From: an uncultured bacterium
GTDB lineage: Bacteria; Actinomycetota; Coriobacteriia; Coriobacteriales; Coriobacteriaceae
Assembly (NCBI GenBank): GCA_905215115.1
Contig: CAJMOP010000054.1
Location: forward strand, 1 to 12,317
Length of the DNA: 12,317 nt
Direction of reading: 5' to 3'
Shown here piece by piece: positions 1 to 7,304 of this stretch. Each line of letters begins with the position of its first letter. Position 1 is the first letter of the stretch. The position numbers and the translations under genes are program-made. The notes below the pieces were generated by a model. That model was not told the DNA's origin. It worked only from the letters and a program-made list of their open reading frames with translations, and made no database searches.

Positions 1-516
1 CAGCAGACCCGCGCCCGCCGGAGCCACGACCTCGCCGGCGTGCATCACAACGTCGCCGGCATGGGCCTCCTCGGCGGCAGAGCGAACGTTCTCCCCTACC
101 TTGGCAGGCGCCGAGAACCTCACACGCGAGCCCTCGTTGCCGTCATCGTCGAGCACGTCGACGATCTCGTATTTCACCACGGCATCGGCACCTTCGGGTA
201 CCGGCGCGCCCGTCATGATGCGAACCGTCTCACCCGCGCCGATTGCGCCCTCAAACACATGGCCCGCGGCCTCGTGTCCGATAACGTCGAGCGTCACCGG
301 CGCCTCGCCAGATGCCTGCGCCAAGTCCGACGAGCGCACGGCATATCCGTCCATAGCGCTGTTGGCAAACGGCGAGATGTCGATATCGGCCACCGCGTCC
401 TCGGCCAAGGGAAGACCGACGGCCTGCCACACGGGAATCTCGACAACTTCGGTGCGATTCACGTGCGACAAGACGATCGCCTGCGCGCCCTCCAACGGAA
501 TGAGTTTCTCAGCCAT
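1..516 (-). CDS. moeA: Molybdopterin molybdenumtransferase MoeA (N-terminal part)
   Basis: MoeA inserts molybdate into adenylylated molybdopterin in the last step of molybdenum cofactor synthesis in the cytoplasm. The visible 172 codons run from an ATG at 516 to the window edge with no stop; the family is usually about 400 residues, so the larger C-terminal part lies outside. Diagnostic MoeA signatures are present: NSAMDGYAVR at residues 52-61 and GAPVPEGADAVV at about 103-114, with the RIMTG stretch just before. The start is set by an AGAGG box at 522-526, 5 nt before the ATG. It diverges from the ClC transporter across a 211-nt gap. A TATACT hexamer (575-580, minus) could be its -10, but no good -35 is seen. 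A paralogous MoeA-like protein fused to other domains cannot be excluded from the N-terminus alone. Confidence 0.93.
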   Translation of the reverse strand, partial: MAEKLIPLEGAQAIVLSHVNRTEVVEIPVWQAVGLPLAEDAVADIDISPFANSAMDGYAVRSSDLAQASGEAPVTLDVIGHEAAGHVFEGAIGAGETVRIMTGAPVPEGADAVVKYEIVDVLDDDGNEGSRVRFSAPAKVGENVRSAAEEAHAGDVVMHAGEVVAPAGAGLL

Positions 517-672
517 ATACACCTCTAGCATGCTGCGGCGCGCAACAAAAGCGCCGATTCTTTATGTTTCTCTCAGTATAATCCCTCGACGCGCGACCGC
601 GACTTGGCCTGTACCCGCAAATACACCTGTCGGCCGCAAGCCGCGAAACAATACCAAAACCAACCTGCCGGT

Positions 673-698
673 TTGTCACGTATGGCACGTTCTATAAT
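673..698 (+). promoter_or_regulatory. Probable promoter of the ClC transporter gene
   Basis: A perfect TATAAT lies at 693-698 with TTGTCA at 673-678. The 14-nt spacer is shorter than the ideal 17, so the -35 assignment is weak while the -10 is convincing. Transcription would begin near 705, leaving a leader of only about 23 nt before the ATG at 728. Another TATAAT occurs at 577-582 on the same strand without a good -35. Confidence 0.4.
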
Positions 699-727
699 GC
701 TCGTGTTGCAACCCAAAAGAGGAACGT

Positions 728-2149
728 ATGGCTTTTACCGACAAACCCGAAAGCGCAAACGAGGCGCAGGATCATTCCCAGTCGCTCGACGACGGCGGCT
801 TTTTCTCCCTTAATGACGTCATCATGGCAGGCAGGCAACAGCTCACCCGCTCCGAGCATCTCTTGGCCGCCGACACGCGCCGCAACGCCCGCAACCTACT
901 CGCGAGCGCCAAGTTGCTCACACTCGTCGTCATCGTCTCGCTCGCCATGGGCGTTGCCGCCTGGGCGTTTTTGACCTCGCTGAATATCGCAACCGACTAT
1001 CGCGAGCACCATGCATGGGTCTACGCCTTGCTTCCCGTTGTGGGCGTTGCCACCGCATGGGTGTACAAAAACCACGGCCTTGCCGCCAAACGCGGTAACA
1101 ACCTGGTCATCGACTCCGCTCTGGGCACACGCCTCATCCATATGCGTATGGCCGTTCTCACCTTCGTCTGCTCCACGCTCACGCACCTAACGGGCGGATC
1201 TGCCGGTCGCGAGGGGGCCGCGGTGCAGATTGGCGGCACCATCGCCAGCAACATCTCGAACCTCGCCCACCTCAAAAAACATGACCACCACGACCTCATG
1301 CTCGCCGGCATCTCGTCGGCCTTTGGCGCCGTATTCGGCTCGCCCCTTGCTGGAGCTTTCTTTGGCATGGAGATGTGCTTTATCGGCAAGATCGACTACA
1401 CCGCGGGCATCTACTGCCTGGTCGCCTCGTTTACCGGCTACTTTACGTCACTTGCCTTGGGAACCGAGTACGAGGCGAATGTCATCGCCAGCGTTCCCAA
1501 CATGACACCGCGGACGGTTGTCATCGTTGTTATCAGCGCAATTATCTTCGGTCTGACGGCACGCCTCTTTGCCTGGTCGGTTCGAACCGTCAAAAGCCTT
1601 TACGGTCGCTTTATCACCAATTACCTTACTCGCGCACTCGTGGGCGCACTCGTGGTTTTGGCCGCCTATGCCCTCCTTGACGCCTGGGACTACGCCGGCC
1701 TTTCCACGTGGCTTTCCGGCGCCGGATTTGCAGGCAACACCACCCTGGCGGACGCAGCCATCAAGTTGGTCGTCACAGCGCTTACCCTGGGCGCGGGCTT
1801 CCAAGGCGGCGAGGTCACGCCCCTGTTTGGCATCGGTGCGGCACTCGGTGGCTGGATCGGTTGCCTTACCGGGCTTGACCCCAGTTTTCTGGCGGCTCTC
1901 GGCATGCTCGGCGTGTTCTGCGCCGGCCTCAACGTGCCCATCACCACCTGTATGATGGCCATCGACCTGTTCCACGGCACGGCCGCCGGGTTCTTTGTCA
2001 TCGTGGCCTTTATCAGCTACCTAACCGGCGGACACCGCGGCGTGTACCCCGCCCAGCGCATCATCTCACCCAAGCGCCGCTCGCTTATTGTGGATGAGGG
2101 AGGTACGGTAGCGGATGCTATCGAGCGCCACAACGACCTGATAGAGTAG
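728..2149 (+). CDS. ClC-family anion channel/antiporter, CLC-F (fluoride) type likely
   Basis: This is a 473-residue polytopic membrane protein of the voltage-gated chloride channel family. About 50 polar N-terminal residues precede the first hydrophobic segment (about 63-85). GSAGREGAAVQIG at 157-169 is the GREG motif carrying the gating glutamate (E162). GSPLAGAFFGME follows at 204-215, and GGEVTPLFGIG at 360-370 sits where classical ClCs have GxFxP. The classical GSGIP selectivity segment appears to be replaced by GNNLV at 123-127. As I recall the family, GREGxxVQ, GGEVTPLF and loss of the selectivity Ser mark the CLC-F fluoride/proton antiporters, so I infer fluoride export. GVYPAQ (438-443) may hold the central Tyr. 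No CBS domains follow. The start is set by GAGGA at 719-723, 4 nt before the ATG. A chloride transporter remains possible. Confidence 0.9.
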   Translation: MAFTDKPESANEAQDHSQSLDDGGFFSLNDVIMAGRQQLTRSEHLLAADTRRNARNLLASAKLLTLVVIVSLAMGVAAWAFLTSLNIATDYREHHAWVYALLPVVGVATAWVYKNHGLAAKRGNNLVIDSALGTRLIHMRMAVLTFVCSTLTHLTGGSAGREGAAVQIGGTIASNISNLAHLKKHDHHDLMLAGISSAFGAVFGSPLAGAFFGMEMCFIGKIDYTAGIYCLVASFTGYFTSLALGTEYEANVIASVPNMTPRTVVIVVISAIIFGLTARLFAWSVRTVKSLYGRFITNYLTRALVGALVVLAAYALLDAWDYAGLSTWLSGAGFAGNTTLADAAIKLVVTALTLGAGFQGGEVTPLFGIGAALGGWIGCLTGLDPSFLAALGMLGVFCAGLNVPITTCMMAIDLFHGTAAGFFVIVAFISYLTGGHRGVYPAQRIISPKRRSLIVDEGGTVADAIERHNDLIE

Positions 2150-2235
2150 ATGTAATAATCGCCGTGCAGCCACAATCGGGGCTAATTCGACCTGAGCGCG
2201 ACCGCACTGTCATGTCACACGCCGGGAGTCGCCCC

Positions 2236-3198
2236 ATGCACGCAACTGATTTTGGTCGCACGCTCATCATCGCCAACCCAGCCGCCCAGTCGGGTGCGGC
2301 ACGCGAAGTTGCCGAGCGCCTGCAACGCTTTTTGGACATGACTGCACGCGCATCCCAGTTTGACCTGGTGTTGACCGAGCGTATGGGACACGCCAAGGAG
2401 CTGGCCGCACAGGCTCAGGGCTATCGCACCGTTATCGCACTCGGCGGCGACGGCGTGATTCACGAGGTCGTCAACGGGCTTATGACGCAAAAGGAGGACG
2501 CCCGCCCCGCTCTTGCCGTCCTGCCCGTGGGCTCCGGCAACGATTTTGCCCAGGCGCTCGGCATCGACGATTTCTCCGGCAAGGATTTTGGCGCGCTGCT
2601 CACCTGCGAGCTGCAGCGTCAGGATATCGGGCGCATTCGCTCGTGGAGCCCTGCGAGCGGCAGCGGCGAGGCGATCGTCGAGTATTACGACCAGACGCTC
2701 TCCGTCGGTATTGATGCCGCCATCGGCCTTGGCACCACCGAGCTGCGCAAAAAGACCGGCTTGACGGGTGCTCCGCTCTACACCCTTTCGGGACTTGAGC
2801 AGTTTGGCCTGCGCTATCGCAACTACCCCATGACAGTCAGCTTTGACGGCGCGCCCGCCGAGCGCGTGAGGGCGATCATCATGGCGATTCAGCTTGGTCC
2901 TACCTATGGCTCGGGCTATCGCATCTGCCCCGATGCCGACCCCTGCGACGGCATGCTCGACGTCTGCTACGCCTGCGGCCCCGTCCCTCGCGCGGTAGCC
3001 CTGCCTATGTTCCTTTCGGCCAAGGACGGCCACCATACCAAGTTGCCACCGGTTCGCATGCGCCGCTGCCGCCATGCCGAGCTAACTTTTGAGGAGCCCG
3101 ACTACCCCATCCAGGCCGACGGCGAGCCCATCGTCGCCTCGCGCATCGAAGTCGACATCCTACCCGGCGCCCTCCAAGTCTGGCACCCAACCCGCTAA
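2236..3198 (+). CDS. Diacylglycerol kinase family lipid kinase (YegS/DgkB-like)
   Basis: The 320-residue protein has the diacylglycerol kinase catalytic fold, which phosphorylates diacylglycerol or a related lipid at the inner membrane face with ATP and recycles lipid head-group by-products. Motifs in order: IIANPAAQSG (11-20), the GGDG nucleotide loop in GGDGVIHEVVNG (70-81), LPVGSGNDFA (96-105), DPCDGMLDV (235-243) and QADGE (293-297). In the usual GGDGTxNEV motif, Thr is Val and Asn is His here, a notable deviation. I chose the ATG at 2236 because GGGAG at 2224-2228 lies 7 nt upstream; in-frame starts at 2164 (GTG) and 2212 (ATG) have no SD. It lies 86 nt after the ClC gene on the same strand and could be read from the same promoter. 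The substrate cannot be told from sequence. Confidence 0.88.
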   Translation: MHATDFGRTLIIANPAAQSGAAREVAERLQRFLDMTARASQFDLVLTERMGHAKELAAQAQGYRTVIALGGDGVIHEVVNGLMTQKEDARPALAVLPVGSGNDFAQALGIDDFSGKDFGALLTCELQRQDIGRIRSWSPASGSGEAIVEYYDQTLSVGIDAAIGLGTTELRKKTGLTGAPLYTLSGLEQFGLRYRNYPMTVSFDGAPAERVRAIIMAIQLGPTYGSGYRICPDADPCDGMLDVCYACGPVPRAVALPMFLSAKDGHHTKLPPVRMRRCRHAELTFEEPDYPIQADGEPIVASRIEVDILPGALQVWHPTR

Positions 3199-3205
3199 CC
3201 CCACC

Positions 3206-3276
3206 TAAGTTGCGGTGAAATAGGGACTGTTTATGCAGTTAAAGCCGCGAAACAGTCCCCATTTCACCGCAACTTA
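3206..3276. repeat. Long palindromic (REP-like) element between convergent genes
   Basis: Two 27-nt arms (3206-3232 and 3250-3276) are inverted repeats with a single mismatch (A3222 against C3260), separated by a 17-nt loop. The arms contain GGTGAAATAGGGACTGTTT. It starts 8 nt after the lipid kinase stop and ends 9 nt before the convergent release-factor-like stop. Neither side has a U-tract, so it is not a standard intrinsic terminator, though such a stem could still end or protect both transcripts. Its core resembles the palindrome at 3692-3722, which suggests a dispersed family. Confidence 0.8.
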
Positions 3277-3285
3277 TTGAGAAGA

Positions 3286-3666
3286 TCATTCCTCCCCGCC
3301 CGGCTTGCGACGGTTAGCCTTTTTAATCGCATTGAAGTGCTTGTCGTTGAGCCTGCGCTGGCGCGATCGCTGGGGCACTTTGGTCTTGACGCGACGGCGC
3401 GGCGGACGGCCACGACGCTCAAGCTCAGCGCGCAGCTTACGCAGGCAGCTCGCGCGATTCTGAAACTGACTACGGCTCTCGCGCGCCGTCACAACAATCC
3501 CCGTGGGCCCATGCTTCATACGCACCGCCGAGTCCGTCGTGTTCACGCCCTGCCCGCCCGGACCCGTCGCACGAAACACCTGCACCTCGCAGTCGCGGAC
3601 CAGCTCCTCGGCCGACATCTCGGCAAAGCGCGCATACTCGCGCCATCCCATCTTGTTCTCGTCCAT
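3286..3666 (-). CDS. Peptide chain release factor-like protein (GGQ domain only)
   Basis: This 126-residue protein is essentially the peptidyl-tRNA hydrolysis domain of class I release factors with a basic tail. GPGGQGVNTTDSAVRMKH (residues 35-52) is the GGQ loop that enters the peptidyl transferase centre, and SRSQFQNR (64-71) matches the RF SQ.N segment. The stop-codon recognition domains of RF1/RF2 are absent, and the C-terminus (about 84-122) is rich in Arg and Lys, as in ArfB/YaeJ-type factors that free stalled ribosomes. I infer ribosome rescue. The position after GGQ is Gly, whereas RF1, RF2 and ArfB have His. The ATG at 3666 follows a strong GGGGAGGTG SD; an in-frame ATG at 3684 lies upstream of that SD and is unlikely. 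The gene starts right after the xpt terminator. Confidence 0.85.
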   Translation of the reverse strand: MDENKMGWREYARFAEMSAEELVRDCEVQVFRATGPGGQGVNTTDSAVRMKHGPTGIVVTARESRSQFQNRASCLRKLRAELERRGRPPRRRVKTKVPQRSRQRRLNDKHFNAIKKANRRKPGGEE

Positions 3667-3686
3667 ATCAGCACCTCCCCTCATAC

Positions 3687-3722
3687 AAAAAATGTGACAA
3701 AGGGACAGTCCCTTTGTCACAT
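3687..3722 (-). terminator. Intrinsic terminator of xpt, a 31-bp perfect palindrome
   Basis: 3692-3722 is a perfect palindrome with 15-bp arms around a single central A (3707). On the minus strand it ends ...GTCACAT followed by six Ts in all (3692-3687), 28 nt after the xpt stop: a classic rho-independent terminator. The minus strand carries AAAGGGACTGTCCCTTT, whose GGGACTGT core recurs in the palindrome at 3206-3276. It also lies about 20 nt upstream of the release-factor-like start. Confidence 0.85.
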
Positions 3723-3749
3723 CGCATACCAATCGCTTGTGTTGCGCGC

Positions 3750-4328
3750 TTAGGCGAAGGTGATCTCGCCGTTCTCGCAGTCCATATCGGCGATACGGGC
3801 CAGGCTCTCAACGCGGAAGCCGCGCTTACGGAGCTTATCGCCGCCGCCCTGGAAGCCCTTCTCAACGGCGATGCCAATGCCGGCAACTTCGGCGCCCGCA
3901 GCCTCGCAGATCTTAATAAGGCCCTCAAGCGCGCAGCCGTTGGCCAGGAAGTCATCGATAATCAGGACCTTATCGCCCTCGGACAGGAAGCGCTTACCCA
4001 CGATAACCGGGTACTCCTTCTGCTTGGTAAAGGAATAGATGGTCGTGGCATACTGCTCGCCGTCGAGGTTGATGGACTGCGCCTTCTTGGCAAAGACCAC
4101 CGGCACGCCGCCAAAATGCTGGGCTGCAATGCAAGCCATGCCAATACCCGAAGCTTCGATCGTCAGGATCTTGTTGATCTCGACACCCTCGAACAGACGG
4201 GCCCATTCGGCGCCCATGTGGTCGAACAGCTCAACGTCGCATTGGTGGTTGAGGAAGGCATCAACCTTAAGGACGTTACCGGCCTTTACGATGCCGTCAT
4301 GGCGAATACGATCCTCAAGCTCCTGCAT
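3750..4328 (-). CDS. xpt: Xanthine phosphoribosyltransferase
   Basis: Xpt converts xanthine and PRPP to XMP, salvaging purines in the cytoplasm. The 192-residue protein matches the family along its whole length: KVDAFLNHQ (21-29), KILTIEASGIG (53-63), VPVVFAKK (75-82), YSFTKQ (98-103), the PRPP-binding loop VLIIDDFLANG (121-131) and RVESLARI (172-179). This is the Bacillus-type Xpt pattern. The ATG at 4328 has an AAGGGG box at 4336-4341, 7 nt upstream. It is a single-gene unit closed by the palindromic terminator at 3687-3722. No xanthine permease gene (pbuX) is adjacent, and the short leader holds no recognisable purine riboswitch. Confidence 0.95.
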   Translation of the reverse strand: MQELEDRIRHDGIVKAGNVLKVDAFLNHQCDVELFDHMGAEWARLFEGVEINKILTIEASGIGMACIAAQHFGGVPVVFAKKAQSINLDGEQYATTIYSFTKQKEYPVIVGKRFLSEGDKVLIIDDFLANGCALEGLIKICEAAGAEVAGIGIAVEKGFQGGGDKLRKRGFRVESLARIADMDCENGEITFA

Positions 4329-4383
4329 GGCGCAACCCCTTCTCGCGGCAACGATACCGCGCGATTAATAAACGTTGTTCGAT

Positions 4384-4392
4384 AGTCTACCA
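4384..4392 (-). promoter_or_regulatory. Possible extended -10 promoter of xpt
   Basis: On the minus strand TGGTAGACT combines a TG extension with a TATAAT-like hexamer (TAGACT, 4384-4389). No convincing -35 is seen upstream, where the sequence is G-rich. Starting here the leader would be about 50 nt, too short for a purine aptamer with an expression platform. Confidence 0.3.
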
Positions 4393-4445
4393 CGGACCGA
4401 CCCCCGCCCGCCCCACAAGCCGCATCGCACCACAAACCAGTCTTT

Positions 4446-4481
4446 TTGGGACGGCGCGAATCGTGGCAGACAGCCTCCCAA
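4446..4481 (-). terminator. Weak hairpin just downstream of the MFS gene
   Basis: TTGGGA and GGC (4446-4455, with a bulged C4452) pair with GCC and TCCCAA (4473-4481), giving a 9-bp stem 4 nt beyond the MFS stop. No U-tract follows on the minus strand, so it may only stabilise the 3' end or act with a factor. Confidence 0.3.
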
Positions 4482-4485
4482 CACG

Positions 4486-5790
4486 CTAATGGCGGGCGCG
4501 CATCTTCACCAAACGCACCATGGCAAGCGCAAAGCCCACAGCGGCCACAGCCATAAGCACGTAGAACACCGAGCGAAAGCCGAATAGGAATACATCCGGA
4601 CGGCCTGCAACAAAACTGGTCACGGCCTCGCCCATCGCCACGCTCATCTGCCCATAGAGGATATGCGAACCTGCCGTAATACCCAGCGCCATGCCCGCAT
4701 AGCGCGCCAAGCTGCCCAAGCTACCTGCAAAGCCGAGTGCCTCGCGCGGAGCCGAGCCCATATACAGCGAGTTATTGGGGCTCTGGAAAATCGACGTACC
4801 GCACGACATAAACGCGACGCAACACACGATCACAGGGATGGAAGAGTGCTCGTCGAGCGTGCTTACCGCAAAAAGACCGCATACGTACACGCCTAGGCCG
4901 ACCGCCGTGGGGCCCTCGCAGCCAACACGGTCCGAAACCGTACCCGAAAGCGGGCCGATAAAGGCATTCACCATCGGCAGCGCCAAAAAGAGCAATCCGG
5001 AAATGTCGGAACCAAAGCCGTGGGCGTCCTGAAAATAGAACGGCAGGATAAACTCTGATGCGCCAATACCAACGAACACGATGAGCATGCAGGCGAGGTT
5101 GATGGTGAAGGCCGAATTTGCAAAGCAGCGACGAGCGGCCTCGATCAGGGACATGGGGCGCTCGTCAGCCTCCGGCTTAACATGCGGCAGCGTATAGAGC
5201 CCCACGATAAATGAGATGACGCCAATGGGCAGGTTGATGAGGAAGATACTCTCCCAGGGAAAGCTTGCCACCAGCATGCCGCCCAGCACGGGGCCACACA
5301 TCATGCCGAGGGCCACAAAGGTCGCGAGAATACCCATGGCACGGCCTCGTTCGCGCGCCGGAAACGACTCGGTGATGATACCCATGTTGTTAGCCATGGC
5401 CGCCGCGCAACCGACGCCCTGAACAATGCGTGCCAGGATAAGAACCTCGAGCGAGGCCGAAAGGCCGCACAGCATCGAACCGGCCGAAAAGACGATGACG
5501 CCCAGCTGAAACACATTCACCTTGCCGCGCACGTCGCCCAGACGGCCAAACGGCAGCATAGCCACGCATGTCGCAAGCAGGTACACCGAGCTCACCAGCT
5601 GGATGCGGTCGAGGCCCACGCCCAGCTCCTTTTGCATCACGGGCAACGCCACGGTCACGACGGTCGAATCCAGACACGACATAAACGTCATGATGAGCAC
5701 GGTAAACAGAATCGCCCATTTGTTCTTGCCATGGGTGTCGCCCTCAAGGGCAATGTGCTCGCGGCGCAGCTGCTCTGCAGTTTTCTCCAT
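4486..5790 (-). CDS. MFS transporter, drug:H+ antiporter type (DHA2/EmrB-like)
   Basis: This 434-residue integral membrane protein has about 12 hydrophobic segments. LDSTVVTVALP (about 40-50) in the first helix is typical of DHA2 multidrug exporters. GRLGDVRGK (82-90) is the MFS motif A loop between helices 2 and 3, RIVQGVG (121-127) is motif B-like, and GMMCGPVLGG (about 162-171) is the antiporter motif C. Proton-driven export of drugs or metabolites is inferred; the substrate is unknown. The length fits a 12-helix rather than the 14-helix EmrB form. I chose the ATG at 5790 because AAAGGA (5796-5801) lies 5 nt upstream; an ATG at 5796 overlaps that box and would add Met-Asp. No regulator gene is beside it, and the metY terminator isolates it from the upstream gene. 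Confidence 0.88.
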   Translation of the reverse strand: MEKTAEQLRREHIALEGDTHGKNKWAILFTVLIMTFMSCLDSTVVTVALPVMQKELGVGLDRIQLVSSVYLLATCVAMLPFGRLGDVRGKVNVFQLGVIVFSAGSMLCGLSASLEVLILARIVQGVGCAAAMANNMGIITESFPARERGRAMGILATFVALGMMCGPVLGGMLVASFPWESIFLINLPIGVISFIVGLYTLPHVKPEADERPMSLIEAARRCFANSAFTINLACMLIVFVGIGASEFILPFYFQDAHGFGSDISGLLFLALPMVNAFIGPLSGTVSDRVGCEGPTAVGLGVYVCGLFAVSTLDEHSSIPVIVCCVAFMSCGTSIFQSPNNSLYMGSAPREALGFAGSLGSLARYAGMALGITAGSHILYGQMSVAMGEAVTSFVAGRPDVFLFGFRSVFYVLMAVAAVGFALAMVRLVKMRARH

Positions 5791-5816
5791 ATCCATCCTT
5801 TCGAGTGGCCCAACGC

Positions 5817-5864
5817 AAAAAACGGGGCCCCAATCGCCTGCAAACAGCCGCGATTGGGGCCCCG
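5817..5864 (-). terminator. Intrinsic terminator of metY
   Basis: Perfect 15-bp arms at 5823-5837 and 5850-5864 flank a 12-nt loop. On the minus strand the stem (GCGATTGGGGCCCCG side) runs directly into six Ts (5822-5817). It lies about 68 nt beyond the metY stop and 26 nt before the MFS start, separating the two minus-strand units. Confidence 0.92.
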
Positions 5865-5932
5865 CCTACGGAATCGGAACTAAAGGTCACCGAAGCTTTC
5901 TGCCAGCATCGGCGCCTTGTGCGAACGCTAGC

Positions 5933-7216
5933 CTAGCACTGCTCGAGCGCCTGCTCAAGGTCGGCAATCAGATCGGCCGTGTCCTCGAGGCCGCACGACA
6001 GGCGCACCATGTCGGCAGAGATGCCACAGGCGATGAGCTCCTCATCGTTCATCTGACGGTGCGTGGCGTTAGCGGGATGCAGGCAGCAGGTGCGAGCATC
6101 GGCCACATGCGTGGCGATCTGGGCGAGTTTAAGGCTCTTCATAAAGGTCTCGGCCGCCGCGCGACCACCGTTAAAGCCAAAGCTCACGACGCCGCAGGTA
6201 CCGTTGGGCATGTACTTCTGAGCCAGGTCATAGTACTTATCGCCCTCCAGGCCTGGATAGCTCACGAAGCGCACCTTGGGATGGCTCTGCAAGAACTTGG
6301 CAACGGCCAGGCCGTTCTCGCAATGACGCGGCATGCGCACATGCAGGCTCTCGAGCGAGCTGTTCAAGAAGAACGCCGCCTGCGGGTTCTGCATGGGGCC
6401 AAGGTCGCGCATGAGCTGAGCGGTTGCCTTGGTAATGAAGGCACCCTCGCGACCGAACTTCTCGGCATACGTCACGCCGTGGTAGCTCTCGTCGGGCGTG
6501 GTGAGACCCGGGAACTTGTCTGCATGGGCCATCCAGTCAAACTGGCCGTGGTCAACGATCACGCCGCCCAGGTAGGCAGCATGTCCATCCATGTACTTGG
6601 TGGTGGAGTGCGTAACGATGTCGGCGCCCCACTCAAAGGGACGGCACATCACGGGCGTCGGGAAGGTGTTGTCGACCATCAGCGGCACGCCGTGGTCATG
6701 TGCGGCCTTGGCAAAGCGCTCAATATCGAGCACGGCAAGGGCGGGGTTGGCAATCGTCTCGCCAAAGACGAGCTTGGTATTGGGCTCAAAGGCTGCCTCC
6801 AGCTCCTCATCGGTGCAGTCGGGGGCGACAAACGTGCAAGTCACGCCCATGCGGCCCATGGTGTGGGCGAGCAGGTTATACGTACCGCCGTAGATGGCAG
6901 AGCTCGCGACCACGTGATCACCGGCACCGGCCACGTTAAAGATCGCGAGGAAGTTCGCGGCCATGCCCGAACTCGTGAGCATCGCAGCGGTGCCGCCCTC
7001 CATCTCGCAGATCTTGGCGGCAACCAGATCGCACGTGGGATTCTGCAGACGGCTGTAGAAGTAGCCCGACTCCTCCAGGTCAAACAGCTTGCCCATGTGC
7101 TCGGACGTGTCGTATTTCCACGTGGTGGACTGGTAGATGGGCACCTGGCGCGGCTCCGCGTCGCCCGGGTGATAGCCGCCCTGAACACATGTAGTACCGA
7201 TGGTCTGCTCGCTCAT
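5933..7216 (-). CDS. metY: O-acetylhomoserine sulfhydrylase (PLP enzyme)
   Basis: This 427-residue enzyme of the Cys/Met-metabolism PLP family most likely joins O-acetylhomoserine and sulfide to give homocysteine, the direct sulfhydrylation route to methionine. YSRLQNPT (54-61) supplies the Tyr/Arg that contact the cofactor phosphate of the neighbouring subunit. SSGMAA (82-87) is the cofactor phosphate-binding loop, VDNTF (181-185) carries the Asp to the pyridine nitrogen, and THSTTKY (202-208) holds the Schiff-base Lys207. The length and the segments YHGVTYAEKFG and MRDLGPMQNPQAAFF favour MetY over cystathionine gamma-synthase or gamma-lyase (about 380-400 residues); methionine gamma-lyase activity is not excluded. 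The ATG at 7216 has GGGAG at 7223-7227, 6 nt upstream; a TTG at 7222 overlaps the spacer. It has its own promoter-like sequence and terminator. Confidence 0.9.
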   Translation of the reverse strand: MSEQTIGTTCVQGGYHPGDAEPRQVPIYQSTTWKYDTSEHMGKLFDLEESGYFYSRLQNPTCDLVAAKICEMEGGTAAMLTSSGMAANFLAIFNVAGAGDHVVASSAIYGGTYNLLAHTMGRMGVTCTFVAPDCTDEELEAAFEPNTKLVFGETIANPALAVLDIERFAKAAHDHGVPLMVDNTFPTPVMCRPFEWGADIVTHSTTKYMDGHAAYLGGVIVDHGQFDWMAHADKFPGLTTPDESYHGVTYAEKFGREGAFITKATAQLMRDLGPMQNPQAAFFLNSSLESLHVRMPRHCENGLAVAKFLQSHPKVRFVSYPGLEGDKYYDLAQKYMPNGTCGVVSFGFNGGRAAAETFMKSLKLAQIATHVADARTCCLHPANATHRQMNDEELIACGISADMVRLSCGLEDTADLIADLEQALEQC

Positions 7217-7255
7217 ATCCAACTCCCTTACTTGGGTTTTGTTTTTATTCGGTTC

Positions 7256-7284
7256 ACGATACCGCTACCCCGCACCCCTCTCAA
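7256..7284 (-). promoter_or_regulatory. Probable promoter of metY
   Basis: On the minus strand TTGAGA (7279-7284) and TATCGT (7256-7261) are separated by exactly 17 nt. The implied start is near 7249, giving a leader of about 33 nt. The dyad at 7305-7335 lies about 20 nt upstream of the -35, a position that fits an activator better than a repressor. No SAM riboswitch or T-box is visible. Confidence 0.5.
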
Positions 7285-7304
7285 CCCATCCCGCCGATAG
7301 GTTA

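Noticed and set aside
4329..4390. A purine riboswitch in front of xpt, as in Bacillus.
   Set aside because: No aptamer core or terminator is visible, and the leader from the likely promoter is only about 50 nt.
5522..7300. A 592-codon plus-strand open frame antisense to the MFS gene and metY.
   Set aside because: It is a GC-rich shadow of two well-supported minus-strand genes, crosses their terminator and has no recognisable domain.
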